Origin: Verrucomicrobiota bacterium | GTDB lineage: Bacteria; Verrucomicrobiota; Verrucomicrobiia; Verrucomicrobiales; DEV007 | NCBI GenBank assembly: GCA_030625775.1 | Contig: DAOUQC010000034.1 | Span: 1 to 47,808 of the forward strand | DNA: 47,808 bases | Direction of reading: 5' to 3' | Part shown: positions 8,062 through 15,857 of the stretch, in pieces | How the letters are laid out: each line of letters starts with the position of its first letter | Numbering within the stretch: position 1 is the stretch's first letter | Notes under the pieces: model-generated | Seen by the model: only the letters and a program-made list of their open reading frames with translations | Databases searched by the model: none | Told to the model about the DNA's origin: nothing | Made by a program: the position numbers and the translations under genes

Positions 8062-9897
8062 TTAATCATCAATTCCCCGACGACGGTAATAGAGTTCTAC
8101 TGCGGGCCTCTCTCCTCTGCACAATTCCTTCTGCAATCTGACGGTGTGAGTGCTGATCGACGCCTGTTTTTTAGAAGCACTCCCTTTCGATGCCAGTTGC
8201 ACGTTTCCCTCAACTGCGGTCGTTTCATAAACCTCCGGAATTTCAAGATCCCAGTCGAGGTGGTGAATAAACAAATCCGTTTGCGGCAACTCAACTGTTA
8301 CCTGACCAGACACCGGATCGAAGGCCGTTGATTGCAAAGCGTAAGAAAAACTAATCACAGTATACCTGTCAGCATCCTTCTTCCCCAATGGCGGCGCTTT
8401 AAGATGAAACTCAAGTTCGTTGTCATTCCTCCGCACCGGCTTAACCGCCTTCCCATTCATTTCGCAAGTCAGTATCTGATCCAGCGAAGGTATATTAACC
8501 GTCCAATCCAAGGCTCCGTTCTGCTGCACATGATACTCCGCCTGAACAAGCATCGCACCATCATTCACCAGGCGGGTTTCGAATTTTGCCAGACTCACCG
8601 TTGCCTGCAGCGTCTCCAGCACCGGCAGCCAGTTCGCCTGAAGTTCAAGTGCGCCCTGGGTTTCCACTGTGACAAATTCAACTTTCCCCAAATGCTCTCG
8701 CAACCAATTTGGCAAACGTCTCGATGCAACCGCACTACTCAGCCCCTCACCTTTCCATTCAAGCCCTTCCACTGTTTCGATTGCTATCAGATGTTTTGCC
8801 GACGCATCCTCTACTGCAACTTCCGGCGGAACAATCGTCCACTCTTTTGACAGCGGTGACTGCGCAATTTGGTACGAAAGCTGAAAGCGCCGATCCAACT
8901 GGTCTCTTGTCTTCCAGGCGATGCGCAATTTTCGCACCCCCTCCTCACTGCGAGCCAGTCGCCACGATACGATATCTTCACCATCCACGACCACCGATGC
9001 CACATTTTGAGGTAACACCAAATCCATCGACAAGCCGGAACCCTCATCACTTTGTGCAAACACCCTTGCTTCATAATTCAAACGCCCTTCAGCATAACGC
9101 ACAAACATTTGCGACTGGATCTCCCAGACACTTTCAAGCACCGGGGCATCGGCCATGGCGGCAGATTCCATCAGCAAAGTTAGCTCCCCACCATCACCCG
9201 CGAGCAGAAAATCCATATCGCCCAAGCTTACAGAAGAATGAACATCCTCAGCCGAATCTCCTCCCTGCAAACGAATCACCTGATCCTTTGGCAGTCCACT
9301 CACCTGCAGACGACTCAAAGTAGCTACTGCCGGTTGCAGTTTCAGCCCACTAAGATTTGACCAGGAGTCAAAACCAGCGGCTCTGAGAGTCAGTTTCACC
9401 TGATACTCCCCTTCGCCCTTCACCAGCAGAGCATAGGCGCAATGCGAACGAACAATGCTACCCTTGTCCAACTCGACATTTTCAAGATTCACCTCACCCC
9501 CTATCAAGGGAACAATTTGCCATTCATCACTGAATACCTGAACCCGGTAATCCGCAGTCAGACTCGATTTGTCTTTTGAAACCTCCAGTTGATACTTTGC
9601 CGACATCACCATCGAATTGATGGGCGTCTTCTCCTTCTCCGGTTTTTCATCCTTCTCCCGAAGTTCTTCCCACAAACGCTTCATATCCGCGTAGGGAAGA
9701 GTGACTTTACCTACAACACCCGGCGAATCCGTCTCAGCACCTGACGACTCGCCTCTCGTTTCGGCAACCGGATCAGCCACAAGCGCAGCTGCAAATAAAT
9801 CGAAGCTGCTCACCTGCTCGGCTGCCCGAAGCCCCATCGCAAAATTGAGAAACACAAGACTAGCGGCACACAAAATAGTGGAAATTGATGTTTTCAT
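8062..9897 (-). CDS. Large exported protein paired with the CreD-like protein
   Basis: A 611-residue protein with an N-terminal signal peptide (MKTSISTILCAASLVFLNFAMG...AAEQ) and no other clear membrane segment. It is rich in short beta strands (YQLEVSKDKSSLTADYRVQV, LNYEARVFAQSD, SMDLVLPQNVASVVVDGEDI), suggesting tandem beta-sandwich domains, and ends with a hydrophilic tail containing LYYRRRGIDD. I recognise no catalytic motif or named family. The ATG at 9897 is chosen because it begins the signal peptide and because upstream in-frame codons lie inside the operator-like repeats. It is the first gene of a two-gene unit with the CreD-like protein, suggesting a joint envelope function. Confidence 0.7.
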   Translation of the reverse strand: MKTSISTILCAASLVFLNFAMGLRAAEQVSSFDLFAAALVADPVAETRGESSGAETDSPGVVGKVTLPYADMKRLWEELREKDEKPEKEKTPINSMVMSAKYQLEVSKDKSSLTADYRVQVFSDEWQIVPLIGGEVNLENVELDKGSIVRSHCAYALLVKGEGEYQVKLTLRAAGFDSWSNLSGLKLQPAVATLSRLQVSGLPKDQVIRLQGGDSAEDVHSSVSLGDMDFLLAGDGGELTLLMESAAMADAPVLESVWEIQSQMFVRYAEGRLNYEARVFAQSDEGSGLSMDLVLPQNVASVVVDGEDIVSWRLARSEEGVRKLRIAWKTRDQLDRRFQLSYQIAQSPLSKEWTIVPPEVAVEDASAKHLIAIETVEGLEWKGEGLSSAVASRRLPNWLREHLGKVEFVTVETQGALELQANWLPVLETLQATVSLAKFETRLVNDGAMLVQAEYHVQQNGALDWTVNIPSLDQILTCEMNGKAVKPVRRNDNELEFHLKAPPLGKKDADRYTVISFSYALQSTAFDPVSGQVTVELPQTDLFIHHLDWDLEIPEVYETTAVEGNVQLASKGSASKKQASISTHTVRLQKELCRGERPAVELYYRRRGIDD

Positions 9898-9919
9898 GCC
9901 CCCACCCTGGCAAGTCATT

Positions 9920-9957
9920 GTGAAAAAATGATGAAGCTTGTGTGAAAACTGTGGGAA
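9920..9957 (-). promoter_or_regulatory. Tandem TTCAC-type boxes, candidate CreB binding site
   Basis: Read on the minus strand, four pentamers recur every 11 bp: TTCCC, TTCAC, TTCAT, TTCAC, each separated by 6 bases (plus-strand starts 9953, 9942, 9931, 9920). The published E. coli CreB tag is TTCAC-N6-TTCAC, so two boxes match fully and two have one change. The run ends 22 bp upstream of the ATG of the exported protein that heads the CreD-like operon. In E. coli, creD is a direct CreB target. The site could also act on the divergent gene at 10138. Confidence 0.65.
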
Positions 9958-10137
9958 AATTTGATAAAATGCTTTTTCGAACATCTTTTCATTCCCTTCA
10001 TTTTTAAGAAGAAATTCCCCAACAAAGCTTTATATTTGTATCGACGGATTATTCCGCATTTTGTAGAAATACCAACTTTTAATCCCCCATACCAAACGCT
10101 CTACCCATCTGCCTGTATTGAAATCTGCAAACTCAAA

Positions 10138-12087
10138 ATGACTCAAGATCTGGAACAGTTTGGTCGCTATCTGATATCCCTGAGTTCAGACGGTACTCCG
10201 GCGACTTTCTCCGGAGCGGCAAATGAAATGCTCTGTCTAGCGTTTGACCCGGAAACCCTGAGTTTGGTCGAGCTTCACATTCTACCTGAGAGTGAGGATT
10301 TCTGCCCGGAAGCCCAAAAATCCTTTACCGAACGCGCCTGGATGGCAGCCAGTTTACACAGTCCCTGCTGCTGCAAAATTCTCGATGTAGGCAACAGTGA
10401 CGGCCTTCACTATTACACCACCGAAATCAGTGACGGGGAATCGATTACCTCCTACGTCAAGCGCAATGGCCCCCTGGACACCGCCCTGACTCTGGCACTG
10501 ATCATCCAACTCACTGATGTTATCTTCCAAATGCAGTCAAAAGCCCGCTTGCTCCAGGGCTTGAATCTAGGACGCTTGCAGGTGATCTCGACCCAGAACT
10601 CACACCTGGCCCTGCAAATAGCGGACTGCAGTCTCGCCTGTGAAGAAAAACAACCCGCTACAAGCAGCAAACCCAAAAAGATGATTTCCGGCATTGCCCA
10701 GATCCTCTATTATCTGCTTACCGCCAGGCCCTATCAGCCCAAAGGCGGGGATGAGCAAATTTCCGCTCTGGACGGACTGCCTACCAACGTAAAATTTATT
10801 CTCAGGCACACCCTCGGTTCATCTTCTGCAACCGGCCCGGCTTCAATGGCAGAATTCAGAAAAGAGCTTCGCGAAGCCTACAGCGCCGTATCGCCAAAAA
10901 TCACCAAAGGCTCACGTTTCACCCCTCCTCCCGTTCCAAAACGCCTGTTGCCGAATTTTCGACTGAAACAAAAACTTTTTCCCAATCTGAACCTTAAAAA
11001 AGAGTTCGACGGGCAATACGAAATCACTGAAGCCGCCGAAGATGATTGTCGCGCCTATACGGTCCCTGCTGCTTTTGAACTCGATGGCGCCAAGGTGGAA
11101 ACCCATATCCAGGTGCTTCCACGCGAGCAGACCTGGCCGGCAATTGAAGTCAAAAAACTCCAACAGGATTTGGCTAAGATTGATCCTGCCATTCATCCTT
11201 ATTTGCTCCCTGTGCGGGAAATACGAGAGACTGATCAAGCCGTCCTGATCGTCGAAGAAGCAACGATTGGCTTTTCATTGCCCGACATCCTTACTCTACG
11301 AGGCAACAAACTCGAACCCGTCGAGGCTGTCATCCTGCTCAATTATCTCAGACATGCCATCAATCAGGCACGGGAAAACCGAATCCCTATTCTTGGTCTG
11401 TCCATCCACAGCATCCAGATTCACTTTCCCCAGCAAACCCAGTTCCGCTCCCGTGAGTTCCAGAAGCGTCGAATTGATCACTGGCCGGATTTTTTACTCA
11501 AGCTACGCTGCTTTCCAACCACAGAAGGCCTGATCGCCCCCCCTCCGGCCGGGCGTATCGAAAGCGGCCTGAACCGGGAGAAATGCCCCAGTGCAGAAGG
11601 CATGTTATACAAAAACTTCATCGCCATCACCGAACAACTGGTTCTTGGCACCCACTTTGAATACGGATCCATACCCGATGAATCTTTATTCCTTGCACTA
11701 AACTCATTACGAAAGTTTTTACAGGAAAACTATAATGCAGTGAATGATTGTGTTGTCACCTTTGACCTGCATCAATTCCTTGAGGCACTTGCTGAACTGC
11801 TCGATTCGCTGCAACTCTCGCAGTCCAATGAAATCGAGACCATTGTCGACGGAGCTGCAGGGTTTACCCTGCCCGCAAAAAAACAACCTGCCGCGCATGA
11901 GAGCGTTCGTGAATCACAGAGCCAGATGATGCCCGCAAACACCGGATCATCACTGACGAGCCCCGAAAATCCCAGCGATGAGCCAAGCACATTACCCGGA
12001 GTGATCGACGACTCGGATTTTGACGAACCCACTCGCCCGGCCCCGCTCAACGCTCCCACTAAAAAGCGCGGTTGGTTTGGAAGATAA
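10138..12087 (+). CDS. Double pseudokinase-like protein
   Basis: A 649-residue cytoplasmic protein with two weak protein-kinase-like lobes. In the first (about 1-245) the ATP-anchoring Lys position reads LVELHIL, the HRD loop is replaced by QGLNLGR (139-145), and DFG is ADCSLA (162-167). In the second (about 290-435) the equivalents are THIQVLPRE (322-330) and LGLSIHSIQI, again without catalytic residues. A proline-rich linker and a hydrophilic C-terminal tail (about 560-649) ending KKRGWFGR follow. I start at the ATG at 10138, because upstream in-frame sequence is low-complexity intergenic DNA. The kinase-fold assignment is by eye and needs structure prediction; catalysis looks lost in both copies. 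Confidence 0.6.
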   Translation: MTQDLEQFGRYLISLSSDGTPATFSGAANEMLCLAFDPETLSLVELHILPESEDFCPEAQKSFTERAWMAASLHSPCCCKILDVGNSDGLHYYTTEISDGESITSYVKRNGPLDTALTLALIIQLTDVIFQMQSKARLLQGLNLGRLQVISTQNSHLALQIADCSLACEEKQPATSSKPKKMISGIAQILYYLLTARPYQPKGGDEQISALDGLPTNVKFILRHTLGSSSATGPASMAEFRKELREAYSAVSPKITKGSRFTPPPVPKRLLPNFRLKQKLFPNLNLKKEFDGQYEITEAAEDDCRAYTVPAAFELDGAKVETHIQVLPREQTWPAIEVKKLQQDLAKIDPAIHPYLLPVREIRETDQAVLIVEEATIGFSLPDILTLRGNKLEPVEAVILLNYLRHAINQARENRIPILGLSIHSIQIHFPQQTQFRSREFQKRRIDHWPDFLLKLRCFPTTEGLIAPPPAGRIESGLNREKCPSAEGMLYKNFIAITEQLVLGTHFEYGSIPDESLFLALNSLRKFLQENYNAVNDCVVTFDLHQFLEALAELLDSLQLSQSNEIETIVDGAAGFTLPAKKQPAAHESVRESQSQMMPANTGSSLTSPENPSDEPSTLPGVIDDSDFDEPTRPAPLNAPTKKRGWFGR

Positions 12088-12096
12088 CCGCAGGCC

Positions 12097-13302
12097 TTAT
12101 AAAAACGCCCTTTCAATCGTCCACCAGATTCCCATCAGGGCGATGGCGATCGAGCCGGGGATGACAACATACTGGCGATATTTTTTGTCATTTTTGATCC
12201 AGAATGTCAAAGCCATAGCAATTAGGATCACCGCTATCTGTCCTCCCTCCACCCCTGCATTAAATCCGAGCAGGCCCACCACCAGCGCACCGGGAGCCAA
12301 TTCCAGTTCACTCAAAGCTCCGGCAAAACCCAGCCCGTGAATCAATCCGAAGAAAAAAACCAGCCCCAAGCGCCAGGGCGTGTATTTGGGACGGAAAATA
12401 TTTTCCAAGGCAACAAAAGTAATGCTCGCTGCGATGATCGGTTCGACAATCCTCCCCGACAACGAAACATGCCCTAAAGTCGCCAATCCCAGTGTGATGG
12501 TGTGTGCCACAGTGAAGGTCGTGACTTGCAGCAAGAGTGGCTTCCATTTCCGGCTGAGCAGAAAAAGCCCCAATACAAAAAGAATGTGATCCCAGCCTAA
12601 AGGCAGCACATGAACAAAACCTTGGCGCATCAACTCGACAAAGGTCGCCCACCAGTCACTCGAACTGGCTTTCACTCCAATACTATTCTCAAGTCGTTCC
12701 GATGATGCGGCTACGCCGACCCCGGACAGATCCAATACAAAACTCTCCTCGCCAGGGAACAGCGCCTGAAAACGCTCTACTTTTTCACCATTCAGCGTAT
12801 TCAGAAACATCACACTGAACTCACCCTCGGGAAGCGCTTTGATCCTATACCCCAATGCCCCTTTTGGCAGCTTGGCTTCCCATTCGCCGGTAAGAACCAG
12901 AGGGTCATCTATGTTCTTGAGAGCAGCTCCTCCCAAAGTGGTAAAAGTAAATCCAAACTCCGGTTCAAACGAGCCCGATGGCTCAATACGAAATTCTACT
13001 GCCTTTTTTATATATGATGCGGCTTGGGCAATCAGTTCTTTTTTTTCCTCTGCTGATGTTTTTTTTAAGGTCCAGCTCTGCAGATACAGTTCTTTTTCGG
13101 GATCCTCGGCAAATAGTCGGAGATCAACCTCGACCTGAATCCTTACAGAACCACCCTGCTCAAAAAAAGCTCTCACCGGGATATCGGGAGTCGGATGCGC
13201 ACTCGCTCCAACGACGAGGGCCAACACTAAAAAAACGGTACAGCAACAGCGCTTAAAAAATGATGTTGAAAGCATGGTATAGAACATCAAGAAATCACCC
13301 AT
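12097..13302 (-). CDS. HupE/UreJ-like membrane protein
   Basis: A 401-residue protein with a signal peptide (TVFLVLALVVGASA), an extracytoplasmic domain of about 200 residues beginning HPTPDIPV, and a C-terminal set of about six membrane helices with the HupE/UreJ signatures GWDHILFVLGLFLL, TTFTVAHTITLGLATLG, VEPIIAASITFVALEN, GLIHGLGFAGAL and GFNAGVEGGQ. The conserved histidines and acidic residues in the helices suggest metal passage; HupE relatives are linked to nickel or cobalt handling, but this large subfamily has no proven substrate. Start is uncertain: ATG codons at 13302, 13287 and 13275 are all in frame, and 13275 gives the most typical signal peptide. It ends 9 bp from the convergent pseudokinase gene. 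Confidence 0.8.
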   Translation of the reverse strand: MGDFLMFYTMLSTSFFKRCCCTVFLVLALVVGASAHPTPDIPVRAFFEQGGSVRIQVEVDLRLFAEDPEKELYLQSWTLKKTSAEEKKELIAQAASYIKKAVEFRIEPSGSFEPEFGFTFTTLGGAALKNIDDPLVLTGEWEAKLPKGALGYRIKALPEGEFSVMFLNTLNGEKVERFQALFPGEESFVLDLSGVGVAASSERLENSIGVKASSSDWWATFVELMRQGFVHVLPLGWDHILFVLGLFLLSRKWKPLLLQVTTFTVAHTITLGLATLGHVSLSGRIVEPIIAASITFVALENIFRPKYTPWRLGLVFFFGLIHGLGFAGALSELELAPGALVVGLLGFNAGVEGGQIAVILIAMALTFWIKNDKKYRQYVVIPGSIAIALMGIWWTIERAFL

Positions 13303-13325
13303 TCCTTGAAAAGGCTAGTTTTTTT

Positions 13326-13399
13326 ACTTGTCGACAGGGGAAGTCGTGTGCTTTCTTTATCGTAGATAACCTGTCGACAGACCTATACTGCTGACAAGT
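13326..13399. promoter_or_regulatory. Cluster of TGTCGACA-type palindromes (candidate operators)
   Basis: Three related sites lie in the divergent promoter region: ACTTGTCGACAG at 13326-13337, the perfect 10-base palindrome CTGTCGACAG at 13371-13380, and CTGCTGACAAGT at 13388-13399, which on the minus strand is ACTTGTCAGCAG and so mirrors the first site. The region separates the HupE-like gene (minus) from the small exported protein gene (plus). A dimeric repressor or activator serving both is plausible; no regulator gene is adjacent. Confidence 0.4.
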
Positions 13400-13434
13400 A
13401 TCACCTTGAAAACAACAAACAAAAATCAAATCAA

Positions 13435-13713
13435 ATGAAAACAATCCTCTCAATCCTCGCAGTTGTCGCCCTTGGCGCAGGCTCTATCTTTGCTGGTTGC
13501 GGCAAAAAAGTAGAAACCACTGGAACGCTTAAATCTTTCGACAAAGACACCAAAACCTTGGTTATTGAAGCCGACGGCAAAGAAAGCAAAATCGCCCTGA
13601 CTCCAAAAACCGAAGTCAAAAAAGGCAAAAAAAGCACTGATATTGCAAAACTGGTTGGCAAAAAAGTGAAGGTAGTCAGCGAACACAAAAAAGCTGATTC
13701 CGTTACTGGCTAA
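13435..13713 (+). CDS. Small exported protein with OB-like beta domain
   Basis: A 92-residue protein. The N-terminus is a signal peptide (MKTILSILAVVALGAGSIFA) followed by GCGKK; the segment FAGC could be a lipobox with an unusual Phe, so it may be a lipoprotein. The mature part is Lys-rich and shows the strand pattern TGTLKSFDKDTKTLVIEADG...KIALTPKTEVKKG...KLVGKKVKVVSE, which resembles the small OB-fold or DUF5666 type of exported domain. It is monocistronic, with a palindrome-rich promoter region before it and a terminator after it. The ligand is unknown. Confidence 0.75.
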   Translation: MKTILSILAVVALGAGSIFAGCGKKVETTGTLKSFDKDTKTLVIEADGKESKIALTPKTEVKKGKKSTDIAKLVGKKVKVVSEHKKADSVTG

Positions 13714-13770
13714 TTCAGCTGAACCTCAAATGCAACGTGCTTGACCAAACACGGTCAGGATACGTTCTTT

Positions 13771-13809
13771 AAAAGGCCCTGAAGTGCTTTGCTCTTCGGG
13801 GCTTTTTTT
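13771..13809 (+). terminator. Rho-independent terminator
   Basis: AAAGGCCCTGAAG pairs with CTTCGGGGCTTT across a 9-base loop, with one wobble and one bulge, followed by a T run, 58 bp after the small exported protein gene. The purine-rich 5' side could let it also serve the prepilin peptidase gene that ends at 13839 on the other strand. Confidence 0.75.
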
Positions 13810-13838
13810 GTGCTTTTTGGTCCATTCTCCAAAAAAGC

Positions 13839-14975
13839 TCACATCCCAATCCCCTGCAGGTACCAAGCGAGGATTGTCTCGCCGTAAAACATCCACACAA
13901 AAGCCCCAACCGCCAGATAGGGGCCAAAAGGTAAAGGTTGGCTCCACGAATCACGCAACACCAGTTTTTGAGTCAATCCCAGTATTGCCCCAAGAATCGA
14001 AGCCACGAACACCGACAGCAACACTGCCTTCCAACCAAGAAAAGCCCCGATCATCGCGATAAATTTCACATCTCCAAACCCCATCGCTTCTCTGGGGATC
14101 ACAACTTTTACACATTTCCCCTCCACATGCAGCACATCCTCCAAAGCGATCTCCTTGTCCCCAACAACAAAGCCGTCATGCCTCACCACCAGTTGATCCA
14201 CGTCGTGGTTTTCACCATTGATCCGCAACTCGGTTACATCAATGATCATGCGATCTGTCGCACGATAAAAAACATCCGTCCACGGTTGAGCCTCTCCATC
14301 AAAGGTGATCATCGGCTCATCGTCACCCTCTTCCTGACCGATGCTCCACTCCACCGCTTTGTCAAAATGCTGCTTGGTGCGGCCGAAGGCCAGTTTACCA
14401 AACTGCACCACCGTCCATAGCAGGCCGTAACCTGTAGCTGCCCCCACAACGGACAACCACAATGCCTTCAAACGGGTCACCTCTCCCATCAAGTCAGGCA
14501 CCAGCAAAACAGCAATCCAAGCCACCACCAGGCCACCAAGGGTAATCGAATCAGGAATGATGAAATGATCGATATCGATAAAAATTGCAGCAATCAGCAA
14601 AGCCGAAAAAATCCAGTAGGCAATCGCTACCCCAACTCCCATCCCGAAACCCGTCCCATAGGGCGGCACAAACACTCTCCAAATCACATAAAAAAGAATC
14701 GCCGTTATCAACTCCACACCAAAATAGCGTGCCGCAATGGGTTTTGCACACGAGGCACAACGTCCATGCAAAGCCAACCAACTGATCATCGGTAGGTTCT
14801 GATACCAGGGAATATCGTATTTGCAGGAGGGACAAAATGAGCGCTTGGGTTCATTGACACTCAAACCTATTGGCACGCGATAGATCACGACATTGAGAAA
14901 AGAGCCCACACAAGCCCCTATAATAAGGGCCGTAGTCGGCAGAATAAGTTGAAAGAAGGTCTCGAAGGACAGCAT
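13839..14975 (-). CDS. pilD: Prepilin peptidase / methyltransferase (A24) with an insert
   Basis: A 378-residue inner-membrane aspartic protease that cleaves and N-methylates type IV pilin-like leaders. It has the N-terminal methylase motif GACVGSFLNVVIYRVP, a zinc-binding CPSCKYDIPWYQNLP...CASC cluster, and the two catalytic Asp regions: IFIDIDHFIIPD and GFGDVKFIAMIGAFLGW. Between them sits about 100 hydrophilic and beta-rich residues (QHFDKAVEW...VVIPREAM) absent from the usual 260-290 residue enzyme. The ATG at 14975 is preferred over an upstream start at 15041, since the family begins at MLSFETFF. No other pilus or secretion genes are in the window. Confidence 0.9.
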   Translation of the reverse strand: MLSFETFFQLILPTTALIIGACVGSFLNVVIYRVPIGLSVNEPKRSFCPSCKYDIPWYQNLPMISWLALHGRCASCAKPIAARYFGVELITAILFYVIWRVFVPPYGTGFGMGVGVAIAYWIFSALLIAAIFIDIDHFIIPDSITLGGLVVAWIAVLLVPDLMGEVTRLKALWLSVVGAATGYGLLWTVVQFGKLAFGRTKQHFDKAVEWSIGQEEGDDEPMITFDGEAQPWTDVFYRATDRMIIDVTELRINGENHDVDQLVVRHDGFVVGDKEIALEDVLHVEGKCVKVVIPREAMGFGDVKFIAMIGAFLGWKAVLLSVFVASILGAILGLTQKLVLRDSWSQPLPFGPYLAVGAFVWMFYGETILAWYLQGIGM

Positions 14976-15857
14976 TGTGTTAATAATAAGCTCTCGTTTT
15001 TTTTGCGAGCTTTGCTTGCGAGAGCTCAGATCATCACTCAAACTCTCGGGAAGTCTATACCATCCATCTCATCTGTGTCCACGGCATTTATCCAACACCC
15101 AAAGGGCTGCAACACCGGCAAAAAAAGAAGGCAGGTCATTCTACCTGCCCTGATCGGCTTGATCACATTGCTCTCCTTCTCCTTCCTGCAAGCCAGAGAT
15201 TCCGCCACCATCCGTCGTCTCGAAATATTGAAAAAAGCAACTGCTCTCAATTTGGCTCCTGTAGACACAATGATCCCTGGTATCGTGATCGAACTCAAAT
15301 ACGCCTCTTTGGACAATTTCACCGGCCGTGCCCTCTACCCGGCCAATATGCCCTGCCTGCTCCATCGTATGACTCTCAGCAGACTCAAACGAGCACAAAA
15401 AATACTGCGGCGCCAGAAGCTTGGTTTGAAAATATGGGATGCCTATCGACCTCCGGAAGTACACCGGATCCTGTGGAAATCATCCAAGGACTCCGCCTAT
15501 GTCGTTCCTCCTGAAATGGGCACGTCACTGCATTGTTACGGAGTTGCAGTGGATGTCACTCTGGTCGATCGACAAGGTCGGCCATTGCAGATGCCAACAG
15601 CACACGATGAATTTACCACTGCCGCCTCATCCAAATATACGGGTGGCAACCCTGTAATTCTACGCAACTTGACCATTCTCCAGAATGCGATGAAAAAAGC
15701 TGGTTTCAGCACCATCAACGATGAATGGTGGCACTTCACTAATATGGAACCTGCTGCTGCACGAGTTATCTCCGCCGAACAACTCGGCATTCAACTGCCC
15801 TCCAGAAAAATACTGAAAGCAAAACCCATCGAACCCGGCACCTCACTCAATCCATGA
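14949..15857 (+). CDS. D-alanyl-D-alanine dipeptidase (VanX/DdpX family)
   Basis: A zinc peptidase of about 302 residues from the first ATG. It carries the VanX signatures WDAYRP, SLHCYGVAVDVTL (His and Asp zinc ligands) and EWWHF (catalytic Glu plus zinc His). A membrane or signal segment (QVILPALIGLITLLSFSFLQA) precedes the domain, so it is exported or membrane-anchored. VanX-type enzymes split D-Ala-D-Ala, here more likely for peptidoglycan turnover than for vancomycin resistance, since vanH/vanA are absent. The start is uncertain: the first ATG overlaps the divergent prepilin peptidase start by 27 bp, and a GTG at 15075 (260 residues) would keep the signal segment. Its stop overlaps the next gene by 4 bp. 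Confidence 0.88.
   Translation: MKEGLEGQHCVNNKLSFFLRALLARAQIITQTLGKSIPSISSVSTAFIQHPKGCNTGKKRRQVILPALIGLITLLSFSFLQARDSATIRRLEILKKATALNLAPVDTMIPGIVIELKYASLDNFTGRALYPANMPCLLHRMTLSRLKRAQKILRRQKLGLKIWDAYRPPEVHRILWKSSKDSAYVVPPEMGTSLHCYGVAVDVTLVDRQGRPLQMPTAHDEFTTAASSKYTGGNPVILRNLTILQNAMKKAGFSTINDEWWHFTNMEPAAARVISAEQLGIQLPSRKILKAKPIEPGTSLNP
14989..15026. repeat. Inverted repeat at the divergent pilD/dipeptidase start region
   Basis: Arms AGCTCTCG (14989-14996) and CGAGAGCT (15019-15026) enclose 22 bases that contain a smaller hairpin (GCGAGC and GCTTGC). It lies just upstream of the prepilin peptidase start and inside the uncertain 5' part of the dipeptidase gene. It could be a regulatory hairpin; it has no proper T run on the outer side. 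Confidence 0.4.

Noticed and set aside
8332-9323. Long antisense open frames of 172 and 204 codons opposite the large exported protein
   Set aside because: They lie fully inside the minus-strand gene, have shadow-type composition and no recognisable domain or start region.
14949-15857. Vancomycin resistance determinant
   Set aside because: The VanX-type gene stands alone without vanH, vanA or vanRS; a wall-turnover dipeptidase is more likely.
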